Assembly (NCBI RefSeq): GCF_004360225.1 | Contig: NZ_SNUA01000011.1 | Coordinates: 110,012-174,011, forward strand | DNA from: Alcanivorax sp. 24 | GTDB taxonomy: Bacteria > Pseudomonadota > Gammaproteobacteria > Pseudomonadales > Alcanivoracaceae | Length of the DNA: 64,000 bases | Reading direction: 5' to 3' | Shown here: positions 41,988 to 54,974 of the stretch, piece by piece | How the letters are laid out: the number at the start of each line of letters is the position of its first letter | Position numbering within the stretch: the first letter of the stretch is position 1 | Notes under the pieces: generated by a model | The model's database searches: none | What the model was told of the DNA's origin: nothing | Seen by the model: only the letters and a program-made list of their open reading frames with translations | Position numbers and translations under genes: made by a program

Positions 41988-42180
41988 TTACACGCAACAC
42001 GCATACACGTTTGCACGCCATGCTTGCTGGCGCTGTAGCGAGACGGGGAGGGTGGATTGCTTGGGAAGTCAGTCATACATAGCAGGTGCGCAAATACGCT
42101 TGCTATTGTTTGCCGAGGATCAGGCTTCGGGTTTAGCGTGTTGCGTGCAAGCGTGTTTGCGCCGCCGCGCCGGCGTCCGG
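41988..42180. repeat. Degenerate heptad inverted repeat upstream of accA
   Basis: The 294-bp gap between dnaE and accA. On the left CACGC/CACGT pentamers recur every 7-8 bases (41988-42019), on the right the reverse complement GCGTG recurs similarly (42131-42161), with a 12-bp perfect inverted core CACGCAACACGC (41991-42002 and 42136-42147). A degenerate REP-like GCTTGCTGGCGCTG lies inside, and a single GGCGTCCGG at 42172. The rest (42181-42271) is the accA upstream region. Confidence 0.6.
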
Positions 42181-42271
42181 TAACAACTTGCAACTTTACA
42201 CCCAGCCAGGTATCTCGACGCTGTCATTGTATTGCGGCTACACTTGAGCGCACTGTGACAAGGGGTAGCAC

Positions 42272-43243
42272 ATGAATCCGAATTTCCTCGAATTTGAACA
42301 ACCTATTGCGGAACTGGAAGCCAAAATCGAGGAACTGCGACTCGTAGGCACCGGCAGCGAGGTCAGTATCTCCGACGAGATCGGCAAGCTGCAGGAGAAG
42401 GGGATCACGCTTACCGAGAACATCTTCAGCAAGCTGACCTCCTGGCAGATCTCGCAGCTTTCCCGGCATCCCAAGCGCCCTTACACGCTGGATTACGTCA
42501 AGCGCATCTTCGGCGACTTCGACGAACTGCACGGCGACCGCAGCTTTGCTGATGATCCGGCCATCGTTGGCGGCATCACCCGTCTGGACGACCGTCCGGT
42601 CATGGTGATCGGCCACCAGAAGGGCCGGGAAGTGAAGGAAAAAGTGCGTCGTAACTTCGGCATGCCCAACCCGGAAGGCTACCGCAAGGCGTTGCGCCTG
42701 ATGGAGCTGGCGGAGCGGTTCCGGATGCCGATCTTCACCTTCATCGACACCCCTGGCGCTTTCCCCGGCATCGACGCGGAAGAGCGCGGCCAGTCCGAGG
42801 CAATCGCCCGTAATCTGCGGGTGATGTCCCAGTTGAAAGTGCCGATCATCGCCACGGTGATCGGCGAAGGCGGTTCCGGCGGCGCGCTGGCTCTGGGCGT
42901 TTGCGACCACTTGCAAATGCTTCAGTACAGCACTTATGCGACGATTTCCCCGGAAGGCTGCGCCTCGATCCTCTGGCGCAGCGCCGAGAAGGCGCCGGAA
43001 GCGGCGGAAGCAATGGGGCTGACCGCCAACCGTCTGCATGAGCTGGGCATCGTCGATGAGGTGGTGCAGGAGCCGCTGGGTGGCGCCCATCGTGATTACG
43101 ACCAGGCCGCCGACGCCGTGCGCCGCTCCCTGATCGCGGCGCTCAACAGCCTTGACGCCCTGGAGCAGCCGGAACTGATTCAGCGCCGCTATGAGCGCCT
43201 GATGAGCTACGGTAACTTCGTCAGCGACCCCGTGGATGAGTGA
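42272..43243 (+). CDS. accA: Acetyl-CoA carboxylase carboxyltransferase subunit alpha
   Basis: Forms malonyl-CoA with AccD for fatty acid synthesis. 323 aa. N-terminal [19 protein letters not shown], then the carboxyltransferase core with [46 protein letters not shown] and [11 protein letters not shown]. Start ATG 42272 after AGGGGTAGCAC. It overlaps tilS. Confidence 0.98.
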   Translation: MNPNFLEFEQPIAELEAKIEELRLVGTGSEVSISDEIGKLQEKGITLTENIFSKLTSWQISQLSRHPKRPYTLDYVKRIFGDFDELHGDRSFADDPAIVGGITRLDDRPVMVIGHQKGREVKEKVRRNFGMPNPEGYRKALRLMELAERFRMPIFTFIDTPGAFPGIDAEERGQSEAIARNLRVMSQLKVPIIATVIGEGGSGGALALGVCDHLQMLQYSTYATISPEGCASILWRSAEKAPEAAEAMGLTANRLHELGIVDEVVQEPLGGAHRDYDQAADAVRRSLIAALNSLDALEQPELIQRRYERLMSYGNFVSDPVDE

Positions 43244-44508
43244 TGTCCGATGCCGCCGTCCCCCGCGTGTCGGCGGCCCAGGCCCCGCCGGGGCCCTTGC
43301 TGCTGGCGTTCAGCGGCGGTCTTGATTCCTCTCTGTTGATGCACCTGCTGGTGGAGGCCGGTCTCGGCCCCCGCTTACGGGTGCTGCACGTCAATCACCA
43401 AATACAAGCGCGATCAGCGGACTGGGCGGCGTTCTGCCGGGCCCGGGCGGCGGCGCTGAAGCTGCCGTTCGAGGAAGTCCGGGTGACGGTGCCGGCGGCC
43501 GCGAATCTGGAGGCCGGCGCCCGCGCCGTCCGTTACCAGGCGCTGGCTGAACATGCCGCCAGCGCCACCGTGATCACCGCCCATCACCGCGACGACCAGG
43601 CCGAAACGGTCATGCTGAACCTGCTGCGTGGCGCCGGCGTGCAGGGGCTGGCGGCGATGACCGAACATTCCTCGCTGGAGGGGATGCGTTTGTGGCGGCC
43701 GTTGCTGGCGTTCGGGCGGGGGCAACTGGAACGTGAAGCCCGCCGTCGGGGCCTGGATTGGGTAGAGGACCCCAGTAACGCTGATGTCGGTCTGCGCCGG
43801 AACCGGCTGCGCCATGAAATCCTGCCCCGCCTGGCCGCTACCTGGCCAGGCGCTCCGACGATCCTGGCCCGCACCGCCGGGGTAATGGCGGATGCCGCCA
43901 CCTTGCTGGACGAGAGGGCGGCGGAGGATGCCCGGGCGCTGGCGGCGCAGCGGGATCGGTTGCCTTTACGGGAGTTGGCGGCATTGAGCCGTGAACGCCG
44001 GGATAATCTGCTGCGCTGGTGGTTGGACCAGGCGGGAGCGCCACCGCCCTCCGTGGCCATCACCGGGCAAATCCGTGGCCTGTTGCGGGCACCGTCGGAC
44101 CGCGAAGCCCGGGTGAGCTGGGGCGGACACACTCTGCGCCGTTATCGCGGTGATCTTTACCTGCTCCGTGATGGTGACCTGCAACCGCTCAGCGGCTCTT
44201 TGCATTGGCGGGCTGGTGACGAGCCACCAGATTCCGGTCTCTGGCGCTTGCTGCCGGGGGAGGGTGAGGTGACGCTGTGGGTTCCGCCCGGTGATGTGCA
44301 ACTACGGCCTTTCGTTGGCGGTGAGCGTTTGCGCCGTCACGGTCAGCGCCAGCAGGTATCGGAATTATGGCGCGTGGCCGGGGTGCCGCCCTGGCGACGC
44401 CGCCAATGGCCCCTGCTGTATCAGGATGATGAGTTGATGTCGGTGCCAATGATCGGCGTCGCCGACGGCGTGGACCGGCACCGCTGCCGGCCGTGGCAGT
44501 TGCGCTGA
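43243..44508 (+). CDS. tilS: tRNA(Ile)-lysidine synthetase
   Basis: Converts C34 of the AUA-decoding tRNA-Ile to lysidine using lysine and ATP. 421 aa. PP-loop motif LLAFSGGLDSSLLMHLL near residue 22, then ITAHHRDDQAETVMLNLLRG, and the C-terminal TilS domain (VGGERLRRHGQRQQVSELWR region). ATG 43243 overlaps the accA stop (TGATG); GTG 43240 is an alternative. Confidence 0.95.
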   Translation: MSDAAVPRVSAAQAPPGPLLLAFSGGLDSSLLMHLLVEAGLGPRLRVLHVNHQIQARSADWAAFCRARAAALKLPFEEVRVTVPAAANLEAGARAVRYQALAEHAASATVITAHHRDDQAETVMLNLLRGAGVQGLAAMTEHSSLEGMRLWRPLLAFGRGQLEREARRRGLDWVEDPSNADVGLRRNRLRHEILPRLAATWPGAPTILARTAGVMADAATLLDERAAEDARALAAQRDRLPLRELAALSRERRDNLLRWWLDQAGAPPPSVAITGQIRGLLRAPSDREARVSWGGHTLRRYRGDLYLLRDGDLQPLSGSLHWRAGDEPPDSGLWRLLPGEGEVTLWVPPGDVQLRPFVGGERLRRHGQRQQVSELWRVAGVPPWRRRQWPLLYQDDELMSVPMIGVADGVDRHRCRPWQLR

Positions 44509-44516
44509 TAGGTCGG

Positions 44517-44589
44517 CATTCGCGAGTGAACTCGCTGCCCACGGGCGGGCCTGCAAAGCTGCCGTGGGAAGCGGGTTAACTCGCGAATA
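44517..44589. repeat. REP-like inverted pair after tilS
   Basis: Imperfect arms 44517-44544 and 44562-44589 with GTGGG and CGAAT ends; cores GCGAGT-TC-ACTCGC and GCGGGT-TA-ACTCGC. Confidence 0.8.
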
Positions 44590-44668
44590 GCCTGTCTTTC
44601 CACGTATCAGGTAGCCAACAACAGTGCCGCCTTTTACGTTTTTACCCGTTTTCACGGTGCGGCGGTGG

Positions 44669-44697
44669 TTCCCTGGCGGCAGCCGTTCTGTTACTAT
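44669..44697 (+). promoter_or_regulatory. Candidate promoter upstream of the pyrG leader
   Basis: TTCCCT (44669-44674), 17-bp spacer, TACTAT (44692-44697). The -35 is weak, the -10 good. It would start a transcript near 44704. Confidence 0.4.
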
Positions 44698-44703
44698 TTC
44701 ATC

Positions 44704-44822
44704 CCATCCTGACGTAGCCCAACTCCCTGATATTTCAGGAATACCGAGACCCGGCGGTACGTCCGTTCCAAGACGAAACAGAACACACCTTTGCCCACCG
44801 TGGTGAGCAAAGGTATTTTTTT
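44704..44822 (+). ncRNA. Candidate small RNA or attenuated leader upstream of pyrG
   Basis: About 120 nt between the candidate promoter and a strong terminator, with an internal hairpin CCTGA-TATT-TCAGG. No open frame of note. I do not recognise it as a known RNA family. It could be an independent small RNA or a transcription attenuator controlling pyrG, whose start is 140 bp downstream. Confidence 0.4.
44787..44822 (+). terminator. Rho-independent terminator upstream of pyrG
   Basis: Arms ACCTTTGC / GCAAAGGT around a loop that itself contains CCACCGTGG, followed by ATTTTTTT. It lies 140 bp before the pyrG ATG and well after tilS and its REP pair. Confidence 0.9.
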
Positions 44823-44920
44823 GGTGTCTGGTTGGCGCTTTCTCACCTCCGGGGCTTGGGGCCCGCGGCAGGTTGTGGAAAGATCGGTGGCACGGTCGAT
44901 GAAAATGAAATAGCCGGTGA

Positions 44921-48755
<3,835 letters not shown>

Positions 48756-48798
48756 GGAGCGGCGGGCGGCCGGCGGCCGCCCGTGATGAGGATTGCCC

Positions 48799-49113
48799 AT
48801 GAAACTGTCCCCGGCCCGCCAGGTCATGCTCGCCGTTCTGGCTTTGCTGCTGGTGGTACTGCAGGTGCGCCTGTGGTTCGGGGAGGGCAGCCTGCGCCAT
48901 GTGGCGACCCTGAAAAAGGAGGTTCAGGCGCTCTCCGAACAGAACCAGTCCCTCAGTGAACGCAACCGCCTGATGGCGGCGGACGTGCGTGACCTCAAGG
49001 AAGGCAGCGATGCGGTGGAGGAGCTGGCGCGCAAGGATCTCGGTATGATCCGTGATGGCGAGACCTTCTTCCTGATCCTGGAACCGGACGCGCCCCGTGA
49101 CGACAAGCGTTAA
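48799..49113 (+). CDS. ftsB: Cell division protein FtsB
   Basis: 104-aa bitopic inner-membrane protein of the divisome FtsQLB complex. One N-terminal membrane segment (VMLAVLALLLVVLQVRLWFG), then a periplasmic coiled coil (about residues 33-70, LKKEVQALSEQNQSLSERN), and the ELARKDLGMIRDGETFF motif typical of FtsB. ATG 48799 after GAGGA. It overlaps ispD by 17 bp; eno-ftsB-ispD-ispF is the conserved order. Confidence 0.95.
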   Translation: MKLSPARQVMLAVLALLLVVLQVRLWFGEGSLRHVATLKKEVQALSEQNQSLSERNRLMAADVRDLKEGSDAVEELARKDLGMIRDGETFFLILEPDAPRDDKR

Positions 49114-49831
49114 GCCTTTCCCTTTGTACGCGGTGGTGCCCGCCGCCGGCGTCGGCGCGCGTATGGGCGCCAGCCTGCCGAAACAATACCTGACGCTGGA
49201 AGGCCGTACCCTGGCGGAACATACCCTGCAGCGGCTGCTGGCATTCGCGCCTCTGTCCGGCGTGGTGGTGGCGGTGGCCGAGGGCGACCCCTGGTGGCCG
49301 CGATTGTCGCTCAACGGAATGTCGCTCCATGATCATCCGCGTATCCGCACCGTCACCGGCGGCGCCAGCCGCGCGGAGTCGGTACGCGCCGGGCTCCAGG
49401 CGGTGCTGGAGCAGGCGCCGGACGCCTGGGCGCTGGTCCATGACATGGCGCGCCCTCTGGTGCGCCTGTCGGATATCCAGAAGCTGCTCGACGGTGTCGC
49501 AGAGCAGGGCGGGATTCTGGCCTGTCCGGTGGTGGATACCATCAAACGGGCGGATCCCGGCCAATGCATCGACGCCACCGTGGATCGCAACCTGATCTGG
49601 CGGGCCCTGACCCCGCAACTGTTCCCAGCCGCGGCCCTGGCCGAGGCGCTGGCGGTGCCGGATGACGCCATCACCGACGAAGCGTCGGCCATGGAAGCGC
49701 GCGGCTGGCGACCCAGGCTGGTGGCCGGAAACGCCGACAACATCAAAATCACGGTACCGGAAGACCTGCCACTGGCACGCTTTTATCTGCGCCGCCAGGG
49801 GCAGGAAGCCGGTCTGGAGGAGTCATCATGA
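49097..49831 (+). CDS. ispD: 2-C-methyl-D-erythritol 4-phosphate cytidylyltransferase
   Basis: Third step of the non-mevalonate isoprenoid pathway, joining MEP to CTP. 244 aa. N-terminal [20 protein letters not shown] is the nucleotide-binding signature; VHDMARPLV and [12 protein letters not shown] are the other blocks. GTG 49097 lies within the end of ftsB. It overlaps ispF by 4 bp (ATGA). Confidence 0.96.
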   Translation: MTTSVKPFPLYAVVPAAGVGARMGASLPKQYLTLEGRTLAEHTLQRLLAFAPLSGVVVAVAEGDPWWPRLSLNGMSLHDHPRIRTVTGGASRAESVRAGLQAVLEQAPDAWALVHDMARPLVRLSDIQKLLDGVAEQGGILACPVVDTIKRADPGQCIDATVDRNLIWRALTPQLFPAAALAEALAVPDDAITDEASAMEARGWRPRLVAGNADNIKITVPEDLPLARFYLRRQGQEAGLEESS

Positions 49832-50310
49832 ACCTGCGTATCGGTCAGGGTTTCGACGTTCACGCCTTTAGCGGTGAAGGGGATCACGTCATGCTCGGCG
49901 GTATTCGCATTCCCCATGAACGCGGCCTGAAGGCTCATTCCGATGGCGACGTGGCGCTGCATGCGCTCAGTGATGCGCTGCTCGGCGCCCTGGCGCTGGG
50001 AGATATCGGCCATTATTTTCCGGACACCGATCCGCGCTGGAAAGGGGCTGATTCCGCGGTTTTGCTCAAAGCGGTGATAGAGGACGTGACCGGCCGTGGC
50101 TGGCGGCCGCTCAATCTGGATCTGACCGTGATCTGCCAGCAGCCTAAGATCGCTCCCCATGTTCAGGCCATGCGTGAACGTATCGCTGGCCTGATGGGGC
50201 TGGCTCTGGACGCGGTATCGGTGAAAGCCACCACCACGGAATGGCTGGGCTTCACCGGACGAGGCGAAGGTATCGCGGTGCAGGCGGTGGTGTTGCTTGA
50301 ACGTGACTGA
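49828..50310 (+). CDS. ispF: 2-C-methyl-D-erythritol 2,4-cyclodiphosphate synthase
   Basis: Fifth step of the non-mevalonate pathway. 160 aa, standard. [16 protein letters not shown] (Asp-His metal ligands), [18 protein letters not shown] and [17 protein letters not shown] are diagnostic. Translationally coupled to ispD; its end overlaps the truD start. Confidence 0.98.
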   Translation: MNLRIGQGFDVHAFSGEGDHVMLGGIRIPHERGLKAHSDGDVALHALSDALLGALALGDIGHYFPDTDPRWKGADSAVLLKAVIEDVTGRGWRPLNLDLTVICQQPKIAPHVQAMRERIAGLMGLALDAVSVKATTTEWLGFTGRGEGIAVQAVVLLERD

Positions 50311-51379
50311 GTTGAATGGCGCCGTTTTGAACAACGTCGGCGCCCCGGCGCGGCCGCCGGCCCATGGCGCGCCGCTGGGACGTGCCCTGATGCGGGAGCA
50401 GTTCGCTGACTTTCGCGTCGACGAGATCATGACAGTGACGCCGGAAGGAGAGGGCGAGCACCTCTGGCTGGAGATTGAGAAAACCGATTGGAATACCGAG
50501 GACGTGGCGTTGTGGCTGGCCCGCCAGGCCGGCATTCATCGTCTCTCGGTGGGCTATAGCGGGCTTAAGGACCGCCGGGCCATTACCCGCCAGTGGTTCA
50601 GTCTCCATCTACCCGGCAAACCGGACCCTGACCTGGACTGCCCGCCGGGGGTGAGGCTGTTGCAGGCTCGCCGCCACCGGCGCAAGTTGAATCGCGGTAC
50701 CCATCGCGCCAATGCTTTCCAACTGTGTCTGCGTCAGGTCCAGGCGGATCCGGCGGCGCTGGCGGAACGTCTGGCGCTGATCGCCCGCCTGGGCGTGCCC
50801 AACTACTTCGGTGAGCAGCGCTTTGGCCGTGACGACAGTAACTGGCAGCGTGGACTGGCGTGGCTGAGCGGAGAGGGCGAGGCGCCCCGCAAACGCACCC
50901 TGCGCGGCCTGTGGCTGTCGGCGGTGCGCTCGGGGCTGTTCAATGCGGTGCTGGCGGAGCGGGTGCGTGGTGGCTGCTGGGACCGGCTGCTGGACGGCGA
51001 TCTTTTGCAACCGGACGGCAGCCGTGGATTATTCGCCGCCGCCGATGAACCGGGCGCCGAAACCCGCTTGAGTGCCGGGGACGTTCATCCCACCGGGCCT
51101 TTGCCCGGCGCCGGGGGCATGGCATCATCGGGCGCTTGCCAGATATTGGAACAGACCGTGCTGGCCCCTTGGGCCGCGGTCATCGAGGGATTGGCGGGGC
51201 AGGGCGTCGACGCGGCCCGCCGCGCCACCCGTCTGCCGGTGTCCGGCCTCGACTGGGACAGCTGGGACGATACCCTGCATTTATCTTTCCACCTGCCGGC
51301 CGGGGCCTTCGCCACCACCGTGCTGGCGGAGTTGCTGGAGACTCGCGGGCCGGAACGGCGCTCGCGGGAAAGGCTTTGA
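50303..51379 (+). CDS. truD: tRNA pseudouridine(13) synthase TruD
   Basis: About 358 aa. Catalytic Asp in [17 protein letters not shown], then [14 protein letters not shown] [15 protein letters not shown] and the TruD insertion domain. The N-terminus VTELNGAVL is read from GTG 50303, which matches the MTEL start common in relatives; TTG 50297 is also possible. It overlaps ispF by 8 bp. In most relatives surE follows directly; here a 267-bp repeat element does. Confidence 0.94.
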   Translation: MTELNGAVLNNVGAPARPPAHGAPLGRALMREQFADFRVDEIMTVTPEGEGEHLWLEIEKTDWNTEDVALWLARQAGIHRLSVGYSGLKDRRAITRQWFSLHLPGKPDPDLDCPPGVRLLQARRHRRKLNRGTHRANAFQLCLRQVQADPAALAERLALIARLGVPNYFGEQRFGRDDSNWQRGLAWLSGEGEAPRKRTLRGLWLSAVRSGLFNAVLAERVRGGCWDRLLDGDLLQPDGSRGLFAAADEPGAETRLSAGDVHPTGPLPGAGGMASSGACQILEQTVLAPWAAVIEGLAGQGVDAARRATRLPVSGLDWDSWDDTLHLSFHLPAGAFATTVLAELLETRGPERRSRERL

Positions 51380-51410
51380 TATCAGGGGGGCGTCTGGCCC
51401 CATTGGGAGG

Positions 51411-51677
51411 AGAGCCTGTTCATGATCTTTACATCGCCGCGTTGCTGCTGGAAAAGCCGCCAGAGGGCGTTGGGGACTGAAGGCTTTGGTGGGCCAAAGG
51501 CAAAGGCCACAGCGTCCTCTGGCGGCTTTTCCAGCGCAACCCGAAGGGCCGGCCCCTTTTGCCGCCAGCCCGCGATTACGCTTGTTTATGTAGAATGACT
51601 ACACTGCACAATCGAAATCACGAGCTGACGACAAAATGAACTCCGGCGCGGTGACGTAAAGATTATGAACAGGCTCT
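51411..51677. mobile_element. MITE-like element with 22-bp terminal inverted repeats
   Basis: Ends 51411-51432 and 51656-51677 match as inverted repeats at 21 of 22 positions, starting AGAGCCTGTTCAT. Inside is a second perfect 20-bp inverted repeat (51447-51466 and 51516-51535; GCTGGAAAAGCC...). No transposase frame. It fills most of the 305-bp gap between truD and pcm; the remaining bases on both sides hold nothing recognised. No clear target duplication is visible. Confidence 0.75.
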
Positions 51678-51711
51678 TAGTAGCATGACAGACCGACGAA
51701 GTGGGATTGGC

Positions 51712-52344
51712 ATGACGTCCGCGCGTACCCGGGAACGGCTGATCAGCCGGCTAAGGGAATCGGGGATCACCGATGAGCGGGTGCTGGAAGCCATTCGCGC
51801 CACGCCACGGCATTTGTTCGTGGACGAAGCACTGTCCCATCAGGCCTACGACGATACCGCCCTGCCCATCGGTCACGGGCAGACCATTTCCCAGCCCTGG
51901 GTGGTGGCGCGCATGACCGAGCTGCTGATCGAGCAGGCGATTCCGGAGAAGGTGCTGGAGGTGGGAACCGGCTGCGGTTACCAGACCGCGGTGCTGGCCG
52001 CGTTTGCCCGCCAGGTCTGTTCGGTGGAGAGGATCCGCCCTTTGCAGGATGCCGCCCGGCGACGGCTGCGTGAACTGGGGCTGGCCAACCGGGTGCAGCT
52101 GCGCCATGCCGACGGCGGCTTCGGCTGGTCCTCGGCGGCACCATTCGATGGCATCCTGGTGACCTGCGCCCGCCCGGAGATTCCCGAGGAACTGCTGGCC
52201 CAACTGGCCGAGGGCGGCCGTCTGGTGATGCCGGTGGGGGATCGCCAACAACGGCTGACCGTGGTGGACCGGCATGGCAACGAGCTGGTATCGCGGGCGT
52301 TGGACCCGGTGCGGTTCGTGCCCTTTCAGAGAGGCGTGCAATGA
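51712..52344 (+). CDS. pcm: Protein-L-isoaspartate O-methyltransferase
   Basis: Repairs isoaspartyl residues in aged proteins using SAM. 210 aa from ATG 51712 (MTSARTRERLISRLRE), the start that matches relatives and has GTGGGA upstream; ATG 51685 is in frame and adjoins the repeat element. Motifs: PRHLFVDEALSHQAYDDTAL, GHGQTISQPWVVARM, LEVGTGCGYQTAVLA, and the C-terminal VRFVPFQRG. It overlaps the DUF368 gene by 4 bp. Confidence 0.95.
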   Translation: MTSARTRERLISRLRESGITDERVLEAIRATPRHLFVDEALSHQAYDDTALPIGHGQTISQPWVVARMTELLIEQAIPEKVLEVGTGCGYQTAVLAAFARQVCSVERIRPLQDAARRRLRELGLANRVQLRHADGGFGWSSAAPFDGILVTCARPEIPEELLAQLAEGGRLVMPVGDRQQRLTVVDRHGNELVSRALDPVRFVPFQRGVQ

Positions 52345-53264
52345 CCACTTTGTTTCGCCCCGGCATCTACTGCCGGGGCATCGCCATGGGCGCCGCCGAT
52401 GTGGTGCCCGGCGTTTCCGGCGGCACCCTGGCGTTGATCACCGGCATCTACGAGGAACTGATCGGCACCCTGGGCGGAGTTCGCCCCGGGTTGATCACCG
52501 TCTGGCGCCGGCAGGGGTTCGCCGCCTTCTGGCGTGCCGGCAACTTCACCTTCCTGATCTCTCTGCTGGCCGGCATTCTCACCAGCATCGCTTTGCTGGC
52601 ACGCTTGATTACCTGGTTTCTGGAACACCACCCGGTGCCGGTGTGGGCGTTCTTTTCCGGTTTGATCGCCGCCAGTATTCCAATGATCCTCAAGCCGCTG
52701 GTCCGCCGGGGCCCGCCCCAGTGGGCCGCGTTTCTGATTGGCACCCTGGCGGCGGTGGCGATATCGCTGGCGCCGGGATTGCAGAGCGCTGGTGTCGGTC
52801 CGCTGGTGTTCTTCCTCGGTGGCGCCGTGGCCATCTGCGCGATGATTCTGCCGGGCATTTCCGGCAGTTTTATCCTTCTTTTACTCGGGCTTTATGAGCC
52901 GGTTCTGCAGGCGGTACGTGATGGCCAGTGGCCATTGCTGTTTGCCTTCGCCGGCGGGTGCGCGGTGGGGCTGCTGAGCTTCGTGCATTTGTTGAAGTGG
53001 TTGCTGAATCGCTACCATGACACGGTAATGGCGCTGCTTGGCGGCTTCATGGCCGGTTCGCTGGTCAAACTCTGGCCCTGGCGTGTGGGTGCCGAAAGTG
53101 GCTTGGGAGAACACTGGCTGACGCCTGGTCAATACGCCCAGGTCACCGGCGAGGGGACGCAGATTTTTATCGCCGTGGTCGCTACTTTGTTGGGGGTGGC
53201 CGTGGTCTGGCTACTTTCCCTGGCCGCACCTGTGCATAATGTCGCCAAGGAGACCACCGACTGA
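52341..53264 (+). CDS. DUF368 membrane protein, likely polyprenyl-phosphate translocase (PopT family)
   Basis: 307-aa multi-pass inner-membrane protein. The family signature IAMGAADVVPGVSGGTLALI near the N-terminus and the internal echo AICAMILPGISGSFILLLLG show the inverted repeat typical of DUF368. Members have been shown to return undecaprenyl phosphate across the inner membrane (PopT); assignment here is by family. It sits between pcm and nlpD, coupled to both. uppP and uppS elsewhere in the window act on the same lipid. Confidence 0.85.
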   Translation: MTTLFRPGIYCRGIAMGAADVVPGVSGGTLALITGIYEELIGTLGGVRPGLITVWRRQGFAAFWRAGNFTFLISLLAGILTSIALLARLITWFLEHHPVPVWAFFSGLIAASIPMILKPLVRRGPPQWAAFLIGTLAAVAISLAPGLQSAGVGPLVFFLGGAVAICAMILPGISGSFILLLLGLYEPVLQAVRDGQWPLLFAFAGGCAVGLLSFVHLLKWLLNRYHDTVMALLGGFMAGSLVKLWPWRVGAESGLGEHWLTPGQYAQVTGEGTQIFIAVVATLLGVAVVWLLSLAAPVHNVAKETTD

Positions 53265-54042
53265 GAGCCTGTTCTTGCGCGTTTGGGTCCGTATATTCAG
53301 CTTCTGTATGGCTATGGCACTGCTGTTGGGCGGGTGCGCGGTAAGCAATCCGCCGCCGGTGGTTGACCTGTACGGCAAGTCATCCCGTTCCCAGCCGGTG
53401 ACTTCCGGCAGCCATAAGGTGGCTCGCGGCGAGACTTTGTATTCGATCGCCTGGCGCTACGGCTGGGACTACAAGTCGCTGGCGCGCGCCAATGGCATCA
53501 AGGCGCCTTACACCATCTACCCCGGACAAGTGATCCGTTTTTCCTCCCGCGCCGCGCCGGCGCCAAAAGCCCGTCCACGCAGTACCGCCTCAAGCAGCAA
53601 ACCGGCGGCGAAGCCGGCCGTCAAACCGGTGGCTAAACCGGCCCCTCCACCGGCCCCTAAAGTGGTCAGCAATGTACGTTGGCGCTGGCCAACGGAGGGC
53701 GAGTTGGTGCAGCGTTTTTCCGCTGGCGGAGGCCCTCGCGGAATCGCCATCGCCGGGCGTCGCGGCGCGTCGGTGGTGGCCGCGGCGGACGGGACGGTGG
53801 TGTATAAAGGCGTGGGCCTGACCGGTTACGGCAAGTTGCTGATCATCAAGCACAATGATCGCTGGTTGAGCGCCTACGCCCACAATGATGACTTGCTGGT
53901 GAAGGAGGGGGAGCAGGTGAAATCCGGGCAGAAGATCGCCACCATGGGATCGAGCGGCACTTTCCGCACCCAATTGCATTTTGAAATCCGCCGGGACGGA
54001 CAACCGGTGGACCCGCTTCCCCTGTTGCCGAAGAAACCATGA
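53239..54042 (+). CDS. nlpD: NlpD-like lipoprotein, LysM plus degenerate M23 peptidase domain
   Basis: 267 aa. N-terminal signal with lipobox LLGGC (Cys about 33), a LysM domain (about 58-102, HKVARGETLYSIAWRYGWDY), an Ala/Pro/Lys-rich linker, and a LytM/M23 domain (about 160-262). The HxH zinc motif is changed to Gln 245-Leu-His 247 and the first ligand region reads RGIAIAG, so it is likely catalytically inactive and an amidase activator, as E. coli NlpD. The start overlaps DUF368 by 26 bp; TTG 53275 is an alternative. rpoS, the usual next gene, is absent. Confidence 0.9.
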   Translation: MSPRRPPTESLFLRVWVRIFSFCMAMALLLGGCAVSNPPPVVDLYGKSSRSQPVTSGSHKVARGETLYSIAWRYGWDYKSLARANGIKAPYTIYPGQVIRFSSRAAPAPKARPRSTASSSKPAAKPAVKPVAKPAPPPAPKVVSNVRWRWPTEGELVQRFSAGGGPRGIAIAGRRGASVVAAADGTVVYKGVGLTGYGKLLIIKHNDRWLSAYAHNDDLLVKEGEQVKSGQKIATMGSSGTFRTQLHFEIRRDGQPVDPLPLLPKKP

Positions 54043-54974
54043 CTGATCATGCCCGTGCTTCCCACCGCCTACTGCTTCTCGCCGCTTCCGCCTCGGTGGC
54101 GGTGGCCCTGGTGCTGATCGTGGTGAAGGCGTTGGCCTGGAGCGCCACCGGCTCGGTCAGCCTGCTGGCTTCGCTGGTGGATTCGGCGATGGATTCTCTG
54201 GCCTCGCTGGTGAACTTTGCCGCCATTCGCTATTCGCTGGTGCCGCCGGATGAGGAGCACCGCTTCGGACACGGCAAGGCGGAGGCACTGGCGGGACTGG
54301 GCCAGGCGGTCCTGGTGGCGGGCTCGGCGGTGTTTCTGGGGCGCGAAGCGATCCTCAAAATGCTGGATCCGCAACCTCTGGAGGCCACCGGTCTGGGGAT
54401 CGGCGTGATGGTGTTTTCCATTGTCCTGACCGGTGCGCTGGTGCTGTTTCAGCGTTACGTGATTCGACGCACCGGCTCCACCGCGATCGAGGCGGACAGC
54501 CTGCATTACTTTTCCGATCTGGCGGTGAACCTGGGCATTATCGGCACTCTGCTGATCGTCTGGCTGGGCTTTCCGGAAGCGGACGGCATCGTGGCATTGC
54601 TGATCGCCGTGTTCGTGCTGCGTTCCGCCTGGCACATCGGCTGGAAAGCCAGCCAGCTGTTGCTGGACCGGGAGGTGGAAGGGGATACCCGTGATCGTAT
54701 TGGCGCCATCGTCGGAGCCCATACCGACGCGCTCGGGTTCCATGATCTGCGTACCCGTCTCTCGGGGCGCACACTGTTTATTCAATTGCATGTGGATATG
54801 GACCAGACCATGTCCCTGCTCGATGCCCATGCCCTCGGTGAGCGCATTCGTCTGGATATTCGCAAGGCGTTTCCCAACGCCGAGGTGATCATCCACCAGG
54901 ACCCGGTACCCGGAGCGCCCCGGGTGCCGGTGGATGAGCGCCGGACGCCGCACGCCAGAGGCCGGACGCTTTAG
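54039..54974 (+). CDS. Cation diffusion facilitator (FieF-like)
   Basis: 311-aa inner-membrane metal/proton antiporter exporting divalent cations such as Zn or Fe. Six membrane segments; metal-site residues are in SLVDSAMDSLAS (TM2) and DSLHYFSDLAVN (TM5), and EEHRFGHGKAEALAGL is the conserved loop. A C-terminal cytoplasmic domain (LHVDMDQTMSLLDAHALG) follows. The last 13 or so residues are encoded by the left heptamers of element E3, and the stop is part of its CTTTAG motif. It overlaps nlpD by 4 bp (ATGA). Confidence 0.9.
   Translation: MTDHARASHRLLLLAASASVAVALVLIVVKALAWSATGSVSLLASLVDSAMDSLASLVNFAAIRYSLVPPDEEHRFGHGKAEALAGLGQAVLVAGSAVFLGREAILKMLDPQPLEATGLGIGVMVFSIVLTGALVLFQRYVIRRTGSTAIEADSLHYFSDLAVNLGIIGTLLIVWLGFPEADGIVALLIAVFVLRSAWHIGWKASQLLLDREVEGDTRDRIGAIVGAHTDALGFHDLRTRLSGRTLFIQLHVDMDQTMSLLDAHALGERIRLDIRKAFPNAEVIIHQDPVPGAPRVPVDERRTPHARGRTL

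Noticed and set aside
51380..51711. Possible remnant of surE in the truD-pcm gap
   Set aside because: No frame shows SurE motifs; the sequence is accounted for by the inverted-repeat element.
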